DNA of 64,000 nucleotides, from positions 186,001 through 250,000 of the forward strand of contig JAJGOT010000707.1 in the NCBI GenBank assembly GCA_022457155.1, read 5' to 3'. Below the pieces are notes generated by a model that made no database searches, had not been told where the DNA came from, and saw nothing but the letters and a program-made list of their open reading frames with translations. Below are positions 10,263 to 20,615 of this stretch, piece by piece. Each line of letters opens with the position of its first letter. The first letter of the stretch is position 1. The translations under genes and the position numbers were made by a program. This DNA comes from Cladopsammia gracilis. Taxonomy: Eukaryota > Cnidaria > Anthozoa > Scleractinia > Dendrophylliidae.

Positions 10263-13200
10263 ATGATTAAAATAAAATGGCGTTTTCATAGAGGACTTAC
10301 AAAACCTCTTGTACCCCAAATGCTGCACAACATTAAACATTCTGTTCGCACAAGACATTAAGTTAACCTGCGGTTTGCCTACAATCTACGAAACATCGAA
10401 AACAACGAGCATGTAGTTTATTATAAAAACACCAACAGCCCTTGGTTTTCTAGATCATCGCAAACGAAACTTTGGCTACAAGAACAAGAAGAGCTTCGCC
10501 TTCAAGGTGAAAAAACAGACAGACCTAATACGAAATGGGTTTTCGAAAGCACTGTTTTTGTTGAAATCAAAGTGATTTTAGATCGACAACCTTTGCAAAT
10601 AGGACTTGGTCGGTTGCCTGATTGGCTTCGCAACAAAAGAGAATTCATCTCTCTTGACACTTTCAATGACGATTATTGTATGTTTCGGTGTTTGGCTGTT
10701 CATTGGGGAGCTAATAAACGGGATAATACTCGAAGAACCAGAGAACTAGCGCGAAGCTTCTTTGCTGCTCACACTAGCGTTCGTGGTAATGGTAATGGCA
10801 ATGTTATCACTTTACGACAGTTTGATTTGCTTGAAAGACACTTTAAACAAGGAATTGCCGCTTATACTGTTACAGACAATGGCGATTTTGTTTTGAGTTA
10901 CACACCTTCACGCAATGACAAGGTTGGCCGCCCAAAGATGATGGTATCCACGACTCTCGTGCCTTTTTGATCACCGACATAAACAAAGTCACAAACAACT
11001 ACACTTGTGGTGAATGTTTGGCTAGGTTCACACGGGCTAATAACTTAGCGCGCCACGCCAAGACATGCACTCGCGGGCGAACCAATGTTGCCTGCCCTGG
11101 AAATCAGATCCTTGCTTCTGAGTCAGCTTTTGAAAAAGCGTTTTACCCAAACTCCGGGTTTGGTATCAAAGCGACTAGCTGGCTAGAGTATGAGGCGCGG
11201 CCGCGTGGCATTCACATCCATCATCACAGATGCGGCCACGGAGGTGAGCGGACCATTGCGGGCCACAAAGTTGATCGCTACCACCCAGAAAGCCAAACCG
11301 CGTTTCAGTACCATGGTTGTCACTTTCACGGTTGTCACGAGTGCTTTCCAACGCCCGAACAAAGAAACGAAGTGATCTGGACCGACCGCAAAGCCAACAA
11401 AATAACAAGAGAGGAAGCCTTCCAAAGAACTTTGAACCGAAGTCATTGTATTCGATTCGTTGATTACAACTTGGTTGAAAGGTGGGAACACGAGATGCCG
11501 CGTCCCTGGTGGTATGATCGAATCCCACCTAAAAGAAACGAAACTTATCCACACGCTATCGTCTATGTCGACTTCGAAGCTTACCAAGACAAGACCAAGG
11601 CAAGTCAACCGACAAGTGATCTCTCTTTTGAAAGCGAGCATGTGCCTGTTTCGGTCTCCATTGCTGAAACGATGACTAGCGAGCCTGAGTACATTTGCTC
11701 TAAAGATTCCAAAGAGCTTATCCGTCGGTTTTATCTATCTCTAGAGCACCGCAGCGAAGCTATCCCAGAAGATATAGCCCAAAAATACCTTCTGCCAGAT
11801 CTCGAGGGTCTTCCCAAAGACCAACAAAAGCTTATCAATCAATGGTGTGAACAAGTTCCAGTGATCGGCTTCAAATCAGGCAGATACGATCTTCATCTCA
11901 TCAGAACGTACTTTGTTTCTCATCTCGGAAAAGAAAACGGAGTCTTTGCCGGTAAGAAATAGGGTCAAATCATGTTCATCAACACGCCCCGTTTCAAGTT
12001 TCTTGACGTCATAAACTATTGTCCCCAGGCATCAACTATGACAAATGGGTCAAGACGTATGGCTCGCATCAGACCAAGTCCTGGCTTCCATATGAATGGT
12101 TTGACAGTGCTGACAAACTTGACTACAAAGGCCTTCCGCCGTGTTGGTGTTGGTATTCACAACTAAGAAACAGCTTTGTTTTAACACCAGCGGAGTACAA
12201 AGAATGCGTGCGTGTTTTCAAAGAGCGTGGAATGGTAACCTTTAGTGATTGGTTGAAGTACTACAACAACCTTGATGTTAACCCATTCCTTGAAACCCTC
12301 GAGAAAATGAAAGCGTTTTACACCAAGCTCGGTATTGACCTTTTCAAAGACGCGGTCTCTTTGCCTGGTGTTTCAATGCAGTACATTCTGCGAGGCACTT
12401 TGAGCGTTCGTGACCCCCCACAACTATACGCCCCAAGCGCCGAAGCCTATGAAATGCTGAAAGGGGCTGTGGTTGGGGCCCCAGCTTGGTGTTCACACGT
12501 AAACACATAGCCGGTGAAACTCGCATTCGTTCACACAAATACGAATTAGCGCGCATCGTGAAGCGTATTCTGGGGTTTGATGCGAATTCCCTTTACCTAA
12601 GCACTATGTCCAAGGAAATGCCCTGTGGTAAAGAGACAGTCGTGCATTACGAAGACCCAGCGCATGCGACTATAGATCTGATCCCCCGGCTGCGGTCTAA
12701 AAGGTGGTTTGGCTTTGCTGAAGTTGACATCGAAGTCCCACGGGATTTGTGGGAAACGTTCGAAGAGTTTCCACCCCTCTTCGTAAATCGCAGCGTTGGT
12801 TAAGAGGGTGTTCCGCAACACATGAAAGATTACCTCCTTAAAAGCAACAGAACCCACTTTCCAGACCAAAAGAAGCTGCTAGGCGTGCTCCAAGCAAAAA
12901 AGATACTGCTGTACGCGCCTAATTTGGAATGGTATCTCGATCACGGACACATGATCACAGCCGTTTACCGCACGATCGACTACATACCCCCAAAAATCTT
13001 CGACTGGTTCGTGCGCGAAGTTGCCAACAAACGAAGGCAAGGCGACGCTGAAGCAGCAAAAGCTTTGCCCGCTGAGGTGTACAAGCTTTTGGGCAACAGC
13101 GCTTACAGTAAGTTTATCGAAGCTGTTGAGCGTCAAAGAAGTGTTGTGTACACTAAAGACGAAGACACGGTCTACAAACACCTGCGTTCGGCGTGGTTTG

Positions 13201-13844
13201 AAGATCTCGAAGAGATCGGTGACGCGTACAAGATCGAATGCCGCAAAAACAAGGTCACGATAAACCGACCCTTCCAGGTTGGCATCGTCGTGTATCAGCT
13301 GGCCAAGCTGCGCATGTTGCAGTTCTACTATGACTTCTTGGACTACTACCTCGACAGACGAGACTTCGAGCTTATCAAGATGGTCACGGACAGTATGTAC
13401 TTTGCCCTTTCGTGCGACACTCTGGAAGAAGCAGTACGGTCAGACCGTTTGGGACAGTTTGAACTGGAGAAAAAGGACTGGCTGTCTTGGGACAAGTGGA
13501 GCAGCGGAGAGCCCGGCTTGTTCAAACTTGAGTCTAAAGGTACAAGAGCCATCGCGTTGTGCAGCAAGTGCTACTTCGTAGAAGACGAGCACAGCGGCAA
13601 GGCTAAAATGTCTTCCAAAGGAATGTCAAAAGCCCAGAACGAGCTTCTATGGCAAAGATACGATAGGGCTCTGGATGGGTATAAGGACATGGCCACAAAC
13701 AGAGGTTTCAGGATACACAAAGGCGCTATGTACAAGTACGAGAAGAGAAAGTTGGGCCTTAGCGCTTACTATGAAAAGCGCTGGGTGTTGCCAGATGGCA
13801 TTCACACAGAGCTTATAGAGTTCCACCTCAACGAAGAGCATTAA
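10263..13844 (+). pseudogene. POLB: Outer element protein-primed DNA polymerase B, broken
   Basis: Family B polymerase of the protein-primed (DNA_pol_B_2) type used by Polintons to replicate their own DNA. Recognisable parts in order: an N-terminal segment with DDYCMFRC (about 10674), a Cys/His-rich block with HGCHFHGCHEC (about 11310), exonuclease motif YVDFEAY (about 11565), a later exonuclease-region segment WLKYYNNLDV (about 12250), palm motif FDANSLY (about 12578), fingers motif LLGNSAYSKF (about 13086) and the catalytic VTDSMYF (about 13383). In-frame stops lie at 10359-10361 (TAA), 11960-11962 (TAG) and 12801-12803 (TAA). Frameshifts fall near 10960, 12010 and 12490. The true start is uncertain; ATG 10263 is the first plausible one, and an open stretch upstream from 9983 has no recognised domain. 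Its 3' end overlaps the convergent integrase gene by about 17 bp. Confidence 0.85.
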
Positions 13845-14006
13845 CTGGTGGCAACTGAATGTCTGGCGGTACAACCATCAGCTCCTCACGGACGAAGCCC
13901 CGCTTGGGCCCATCGTAAACATAGTACACAACCGGCTCGTTTGGTTTGGTAACAACCCTTTCAATGTTGTAAACCTTCAAAGACCAGATTGGATCGGTCG
14001 CTCACC
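13828..14006 (-). pseudogene. INT: Integrase of outer element, C-terminal part
   Basis: C-terminal tail of the integrase whose main part lies at 27118-27941. It reads from the edge of element B and includes YYVYDGPKRGF, the type of small C-terminal domain that follows the catalytic core. It ends at 13828-13830. When element B and one copy of its target duplication are disregarded, this frame is continuous with the frame ending at 27118. The gene therefore was one unit before B arrived. Confidence 0.75.
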
Positions 14007-14752
14007 AGTAGTATACAGAATAGGGGTTCTGCGTCCGGTGGATCATGTGGATCATGTGGATCATGTGGATTCGTGTGGATCTGCATAATAAGAGATGTAA
14101 TATTTAAAAGTGACGTCATTGCGGTAGGCAAAAGGGTTATAGGGCCTGTTCAAACTTGTCTGAGTCAGTAAAGTATGACGTGATGGTTATAAATACGGTA
14201 GTTTTGTATGCGTGTTTGCTTTCTTCTATTGTTTTGTTATGTGTTTTGTATTGTCAGCAAAATAATGGTATTATAGAATTGTATTATGAAAGCGGGTCTG
14301 TACATTAAAAAGTTGTAGGTTCATTGTCTCTTTTATCAACAACTTTGACATCCTAATAAATCTTTTCTCATTTTCTCTAGTAAGTGATTGGCTTAAAAGG
14401 GGTTTTTGATCGATTTCATGTTATAAGTTTAACGAGGTCCATTCGATTCCTTATTTGTGATGTGTTAATCTCAGTAGATGTATTGACTGAAATAAATATA
14501 TGCGTATCTTCCTTCTGTACATAACACCGATGGGAGCGCTCTGTTATGGTCCAAATGCAAATGCAGAACATTGTTTCAAGGTTTGTAGTTTAGATTACCA
14601 CATAACGAAAAAACACCCAGACAGTTATCATTTCAACTTGTATTTATTTAATATGTTCATCAACGTTCCAAAGGTAGTTAAAAGGTAAGTTAACAAATCT
14701 AAAGTTCCGAGTGATATTTACATACAGCTACAAACATTTTTTTTCAAAGGAC
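14007..14752. repeat. Left terminal inverted repeat of B
   Basis: Nearly identical to the complement of 26379-27117. The tip has three GGATCATGT-type tandem repeats. Homology to the other arm continues inward into the polymerase gene, so the effective inverted repeat is much longer than the non-coding part. Confidence 0.85.
14500..14688 (+). CDS. Conserved 62-residue ORF in arm (B left)
   Basis: A small open frame with ALCYGPNAN, HCFKVCSLDY and HPDSYHFNLYLF segments. Related versions are kept open in all four arms of B and C (also 26445-26633, 43133-43321, 50952-51140), with amino-acid changes but no stops. The homologous part of A is broken. It points inward and converges on the polymerase stop 65 bp away. 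The coding sequence ends exactly at AAAAGGTAAGT, a consensus splice donor, so it may be a first exon rather than a complete gene. I recognise no domain. Confidence 0.45.
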   Translation: MRIFLLYITPMGALCYGPNANAEHCFKVCSLDYHITKKHPDSYHFNLYLFNMFINVPKVVKR

Positions 14753-17700
14753 TCAACAAGCATTGATTTTATAATGTCCATACGCCAGTGTTTGGCGTCC
14801 ATTACTTAGAATGTGTCGTTTGTCATCGTAAGGTGAAAGGCTTGTCTTCGTCAAAGTTACAGAATAGATCTGATGGTTCTCGCTCCTAATTTGATTCATC
14901 TGTGCCATCTGTGGACGTTTGTCAAATAGGCAGCTCTTATAATCCTGGTGGCGAATTTTCATCTTTGTAGTATTCTTGGAGATGCCCTTTGCTGTTTTCT
15001 TTTCCACTATCTGTTGTCTTCAGTGAACAGGACGGAGTACATTTTGGGTCGAAGACCGATAAACTCAATTATTGGCAAGCCGTGAGTTTCGTCCTTCATT
15101 TTACCTAGGGCTTTCTTGTTTTGCGTACTGTACAGAAAATGGTCAGGTGGATACTCTGACGTGTCAAAATAATCCAGATCTTGAAGGAAATCCCGGTACA
15201 GATCATCTGTGTTCACATCATAACACAGACTGTCGGTATCAGTAAAAAGAAGTTTACATTTAGCTCCATACTTTGAAACCATATAGTTGTAGTGAAAGTC
15301 ATACATGAGCACTTTCGACAAATCAAGTATGGTAAAACCAACGTAAATAGGGCGATTCAGGTACAACTTTGTCTTTCTCATGTTAACAGTGACCAGGTCT
15401 TCAGAGAAGATGCGGAAAGAATCAAAGGCAGGTGATGCGGTGAGCTTAGTGAGTTTCTCTGGCTTTGTCAGCAGCTTGACATTCACACGCTTTCGCAGGT
15501 TTTCCATAGCCTTCCCAAAGACAGAATTGTTCATGAGTTTAAAGAAGTCTTTCTCAAAATCATTCGCTGCCATTTTACGTTTTGCTGTGTTGAAGTCAAT
15601 GTAACTCTTCAGCCAAGTGCTTTGTGCCAAGCCTAATACTCTGTGAATCTTTGTCAACTTCATGCCAAGGTCTAGGTATAGTTTTAGGTTGCGGTAGTGG
15701 AGAATGTAACGATTTTTGTTAAAACGATTCGGCACTGACTTTGGGACCGCTGTGCCGCCCAGCTTTAGGTCTTCATTGAGTTGTTGACAGTAAGGAGACA
15801 GTACGTTGGAAGTGACCCTCATTTTCTCAGGTGCTAGTGGATAATCTGAATGGAGGTCGTGAAGCTCTGGTGGGTACTCTAAATCTACATCAAGAATGTA
15901 ACCCTCCTCGCAGTCATCAACCACCCTCTGCACATCTAAATCATCGATTTCTTTTTCTGAAAGCCAGAAAAAATCATGAGTCGGGAGAGGTTGACTCATG
16001 GCCCAACCATACAAGTTGTGGGCGTCTAGGTACATGATATAGTTTTTATCTTGAGTTGAGTCATAGCCAGGGGCATATGGCTTATTTGCTTTGCTGTAGC
16101 GATTGCTAATCATGGAAATACCGCCACGAATGCCCCCCTCTAGGAAAAGGTAGATATCAGGCTCGGTTATAAGTTCAAGTGCTACTTCGGTCATCTTGAG
16201 TCAGGCGGACCAGGCTAGACCAGGAGAAGTGTAGTAATGAGCGGGGTCCAGTCCATAGTAATTCAAACAGATGCTTCGGGAGTTTTCGAAAACATCGGCC
16301 AATAAAAGCACATCTGAGAGAAGGTAAAGATCGTGGTAGTCGCAAAGATTTTGCATTTGAAAGGTCGTAAACACATTTTGCGCCTGCTGATAATCTTGGT
16401 CGCTAATGTGCTCTTCCGTTAGCCGGCTGAAGAATGCTTTTTTGGGAGGAAGCTGTCGTTCTTGAAATTTGTGCATATCATCCATATAATCGTACGGGTA
16501 AACACCTTTTCTCAACAACAGAGGCACTTTGTTTTCTTCAATGTAGCGCTTGAGAACGTGAATTTTACCATCTCCTTCCTGAGACAAGTTACACACAAGT
16601 TTCTCTAATGACGCGTTCATAAACTGATATGAATCAATGAAATCCAGGTGACCAATCGAGAAGGAAATGTACTTTTCCGTGTTGTTCGGGATGCAGTTAA
16701 GGGGTTTGTTCTTAAACTTCTCAGCGCCTTGCATGATGAGATGAGAGTCATACCCCATGAGATTATGAAAAATGACTGGTATTCTACCAGTAAATTGAAA
16801 GTTTAAGTTGCAAGAATTATGAGCCCCCCCCCCTCTAAATCTGCCAGTGAGATGACAGCGATCACGCTTTCTATCGGCTCCAAGTTCCTCTCTACAGATA
16901 TGACAATGAGTGGCGCGTCGAAACTGCTGTTCCTCAGTAGGTGTCAGTTGCATGGGAACAATCTGTCTTAAGATGGCCTGAATTCTCTCCTCCTCTTGTT
17001 GTATAGACTCAAGAAACTTGTTCACAGCATCTTCGCCTCGGTAGACTACAGGAGGTTTGCAGTAGTCAAGCCTCTCGGAGACTATGACATAAGAGAACCC
17101 ACATGCTTGGTGGTTCTGGAACTTTTCGGTCGATGATTTGCTGGGATCGGGCGAGACAGTGTGTATCGTGGTGGTCAAGCTCTCAAAATCTGCAAAAATC
17201 ACAAAGAGGACCCGGCGCTGCTTAGGGAAATCTTTAAACTGGAGAAACATGTTGTCGCCGCTTGGTAGTTCTATTCTCTGAGGCCCATGTTGACTGCAAA
17301 GAAGCTTGTGATCTTCTAAAAGTAGCTCTCGCACTAAACCGTGAAGACAGTGAGGGCAGTAAAACATTTGACCTTCATATCGCGTTTGACTTGAAAGAAG
17401 TCGGTTGAGGTTTCGGATCAGGCAGTAATGGCGTTTCTCACCCAGAGAATAGAGCATTAAGTTGACGTGAACAGGATAGCGTTCCTTGCTTATGAAAACA
17501 GGAAATAATGCACCTTGCTCAAATCCAAACACGTTAACAGCTATCTGGTTTTGCTTTTCAAATGTTGGAATTTTACTAACAGGCACCGGAAATTCTATAC
17601 CTTCAAAGTTCAGTTCCTTTAATTTACATGTGCTTGGTAATGGTGAATCCGTGCAGCGTAAGATCTCCGTGGAATTGGATGTAAAGCTGCCAGCACGCTC

Positions 17701-18608
17701 CACATGAAACACTTGTTGTCACCATTCTTGATATTAACAATCGCCTTTTTGTTGTTTAATTTCTTTGGCAGAGGGGGGTAGCTCGCTCCATTCAGAGGCT
17801 TGTACTGGGCTATATTTAAATCTAGATGCAGTATTTCTAAGAGCATCCAGCCACTTCCTTCTTTTTGATAAGTCGCAAAGGCGATTAAAATCTTCTGGTT
17901 GGCGTCGTTAAGCTGTTCTTCTATCTCATGTGCGTTGACTGTCGTCATGCATAAACTCGAAAATGCGGTTCTGCGACCAGATCGGAACCATCTGCTTTTG
18001 GTTTCACGAACTTCACTTGAACGCTGACAAACCACTTTATTCCTTTCTTAGCAGCAAGTTCTTGTTTCAAACGACGAAGGAGCGGCTTCTTCTTGCTATG
18101 TAGAAACAGCCTTAGATCGTTTTTCTCTTGAATACGAGGTTTTAACTTGAAGGTCTTCAAAGTACACATAAACGCTGAAGTGAAATCGCAATGATCTTCT
18201 GTGCTGTCGTCTTGCACATCTTCATTTGTGGCTTGTGAGGGCAAACTGTGCTCCACCTTGTCATCCAGTTTCATTTCTTTACTTGCTGGAGCGTCGCTAT
18301 CCACCTCTATGGTACTAAGTTTTCGTTTCATGCCATTATCAAAGGTTGGCCGTTTCTCGACCTCGCATAGCTTTTGGTGTTCTAAGCACATATCTTGACG
18401 ATGAAACTTGAGACTACAATGCTGACATTGGTGTGTCTTGTCTTGAGAATGTTTCTTCATGTGCCGCTATAAAGCATCTTTTCGATTGAAGGAATCACCA
18501 CACCGCTCACAATGAAAAGAACTGCCACCGTGAACTGCTTTCTTATGTCGTGCCAGGTTAGTTTCCTGAGAAAACTGCTTCTCGCAAATATCACATATGA
18601 AAGCCATT
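14753..18608 (-). pseudogene. POLB: Zinc-finger DNA polymerase B, left copy in B, broken
   Basis: Inverted copy of the intact polymerase at 47038-50886. It starts at 18606-18608 and ends at 14753-14755. Visible domains are the N-terminal C2H2 fingers, the GDNKCFMWSVL block, exonuclease FADFESLT, the Cys-rich CHICREELG block, palm YLDAHNLYGWAM, fingers LMNNSVFGKAMEN and catalytic FTDTDSL. Damage: a nonsense change in the second finger (TAG at about 18474-18476), frameshifts near 17950 and 17640, and a TGA at 16201-16203 replacing a Cys codon. One extra Gly codon arises from a G run near 16840. It lies in the left arm of B, mirrored by the plus-strand copy at 20403-26378. Confidence 0.85.
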
Positions 18609-18794
18609 CTATACTCTTAACAATCGCTGTCCGCTTACTTTTTGATCTACACTCTTCGAAATCTTGCTTTGAAATAAATAGAGGTTATATTGAAGTTAAA
18701 TTTATTTACGTCCTAAACAATACCATTGTGAAATCCTTCTCCCCATTGGTTAACAAGAAAACCTATTATGACTTCACTTGGGCAAGTCTAGGCA

Positions 18795-19032
18795 TGTTTA
18801 GAGTAAACGGGTGTGTCGTGATTGTCCAATTCCGGGATGTGAAGCAAAATACCTCGTGAAATTATCTAATCATCTCACTGATGTGCATCAACTGGATCAT
18901 ATTCAGCGAAGAACGTACCTACAAGAGGCCAAACAACAACCCAAGGTTAAAGTGGTTATCGTGACACGGAGAACAGCAAAGACTCGAGAGTATGTTCCAC
19001 AAGTAACCATGTTAACCATGTTCATTTTGTAG
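18795..19032 (+). pseudogene. Small zinc-finger gene, first copy in B, broken
   Basis: Reads CRDCPIPGC then KYLVKLSNHL and VHQLDH, the same zinc finger as at 19610-19999 and 46326-46715. The natural ATG at about 18795 is out of frame with the finger by a 1-nt indel, and the C-terminal half is lost after REYVPQ. It lies divergently upstream of the minus-strand polymerase, the same arrangement as in element C. The non-coding gap 19033-19609 holds AT-rich sequence, a short TTCATTGTG tandem near 19347-19383 and the TTGGC cluster. Confidence 0.6.
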
Positions 19033-19471
19033 GATAATTATAATCTAATGTTTTTAACAGTATGAAAATACAAACGAGTAGTTCAATTCCCCCTTGAGAA
19101 AAATAAATCGCAATTAAAAAGAGTAGTTTAAACTCGTGTCATTTCGCAGAGCACTTGCAAGGTTTCGCTACGTAAAAGATTGTTAGGCTTTATTTTCTCA
19201 TTCGATACAAACATAGTGTACTTTCCTTACATTTCCTGAAACGTTTTCCCAGCATCTCAGCCACGCTCAAAATTAATTGATATAACAAAAGTTATCTTTT
19301 AGAGCGACTCTTTATTAAGTTTACACGTTGCTCAAACAATTTCAGTTCATTGTGTTCATTGTGTTTTTGTGTTCATTGTGTTGAGAAACAGGAAAGGTTC
19401 GTTAAATCTCGAAATAATGACTAAAACCCTTTACATGAAACTGTCAGCAGAATATGGCGCTTTTGACGGTT

Positions 19472-19545
19472 TTGGCGTATTTGGCCTGGCTTTGGCTTTA
19501 TTGGCCTATCTTTGGCTTTCTTGGCCTGGTTTTGGCCTGTTTGAT
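19472..19545. promoter_or_regulatory. Cluster of seven TTGGC half-sites
   Basis: Seven TTGGC motifs, mostly as TTTGGCCTGG or TTTGGCTTT, occur within about 70 bp just upstream of the zinc-finger start. Element C has four at 46785-46835 in the same relative place. TTGGC is the half-site of NFI-type factors. A role in transcription or replication is inference. Confidence 0.4.
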
Positions 19546-19609
19546 CATCAATATATACAGAAAAATTGTTACACAAATGTCATTTGTGTCTTGTCGTCTA
19601 ACTGTAAAC

Positions 19610-19999
19610 ATGGTCTACAAAAGAGTTTGTAGAGATTGTCCGATTCAAGGATGCGGTGCAAAGTACCTCGTAAGACTAGCTAACCATCTTGCACATGTTC
19701 ATCAGTTGGATCACACGCAACGGAGAAAGTACCTTCAAGAGGCCAAACTACAACTAAAAGTTAAAGTAATTATCTACCACAACACGGAGAACAACCGCAA
19801 AGACTCGGGAGAATGTTCCACAAGCGAAGCACTGCCATCAACTGAACAAGAAGAACAACGCACTGTTTGCCATGTATCTTCACCCAGAGAACCAAAAGCT
19901 TTACCACAGTTTAAAGCAAGCGGTGTTAGAAAAACAACAACAACTATTAAACGCCGTCAAAGGACAAAACATTTACCTTCTCAATGGATCACTTTATAA
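19610..19999 (+). CDS. Small zinc-finger protein of element B
   Basis: About 129 residues. The N-terminus has a Cys/His zinc-binding unit (VCRDCPIQGCGAKYL followed by NHLAHVHQLDH); the rest is charged, Ser/Glu-rich and ends in a basic KRRQRTKH tail. The start is ATG 19610, chosen because it aligns with the start in C and the upstream open frame is low-complexity. The orthologue in C (46326-46715) is about 90 percent identical by eye. In C it is divergently transcribed from polymerase, so it may be a DNA-binding accessory or regulator; that is inference. The region 20000-20402 downstream holds a displaced copy of a polymerase C-terminal end-like segment (20057-20213) and no other gene. Confidence 0.6.
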   Translation: MVYKRVCRDCPIQGCGAKYLVRLANHLAHVHQLDHTQRRKYLQEAKLQLKVKVIIYHNTENNRKDSGECSTSEALPSTEQEEQRTVCHVSSPREPKALPQFKASGVRKTTTTIKRRQRTKHLPSQWITL

Positions 20000-20056
20000 C
20001 CTATTAATGTCAGCAGCGCAATAAACTTAAATCTGTAAAGCCATTTACACCACCAC

Positions 20057-20213
20057 AGATGGCACGGATGAACCAAATTAGAAGCAAGAATCATCAACTC
20101 TATTCTATGACTCTGACCAAAACAAGTCTATCTCCCTATGACGACAAACGCTATATTTTACAAAACGGATGTGAGACACTGGCTTATGGACATTATAAGA
20201 TCAACGCTTGTTA
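20057..20213 (+). pseudogene. Displaced polymerase C-terminal fragment
   Basis: Reads QMARMNQIRSKNHQLYS then a segment ending LAYGHYKINAC, homologous to the last ~50 residues of the element polymerase but not attached to one. A counterpart, inverted, is at about 46108-46275 in element C. The shared position in B and C shows it belongs to the family's ancestral layout. Confidence 0.55.
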
Positions 20214-20615
20214 ACGCTTGTTTGTCAATGAAATAATTGTGTTGTAGAATTATATTGTATTGTAGAGTTGGGTAGATATATGCTCTCGTTTTTATACTGT
20301 TCGCTGTCTATTCTTTGTAAGAACTTAATCTTAATAAAACATTGTTTCTCTCTCTCTCTAGAGGACGATTGGTTAAAAGCGGTTTTCGCACCATTCAATT
20401 CTATGTTTCTCCAGTTTAAAGATTTCCATAAGCAGCTCCGGGTCCCCTTTGTGATTTATGCGGATTTTGAGAGCTTGACCACCACGATACACACTGTCTC
20501 ACCCGATTCCAGCAAATCATCGACCGAAAAGTTCCAGAACCACCAAGCATGTGGGTTCTCTTATGCCATAGTCTCCGAGAGGCTTGACTACTGCAAACCT
20601 CCTGTAGTCTACCTA

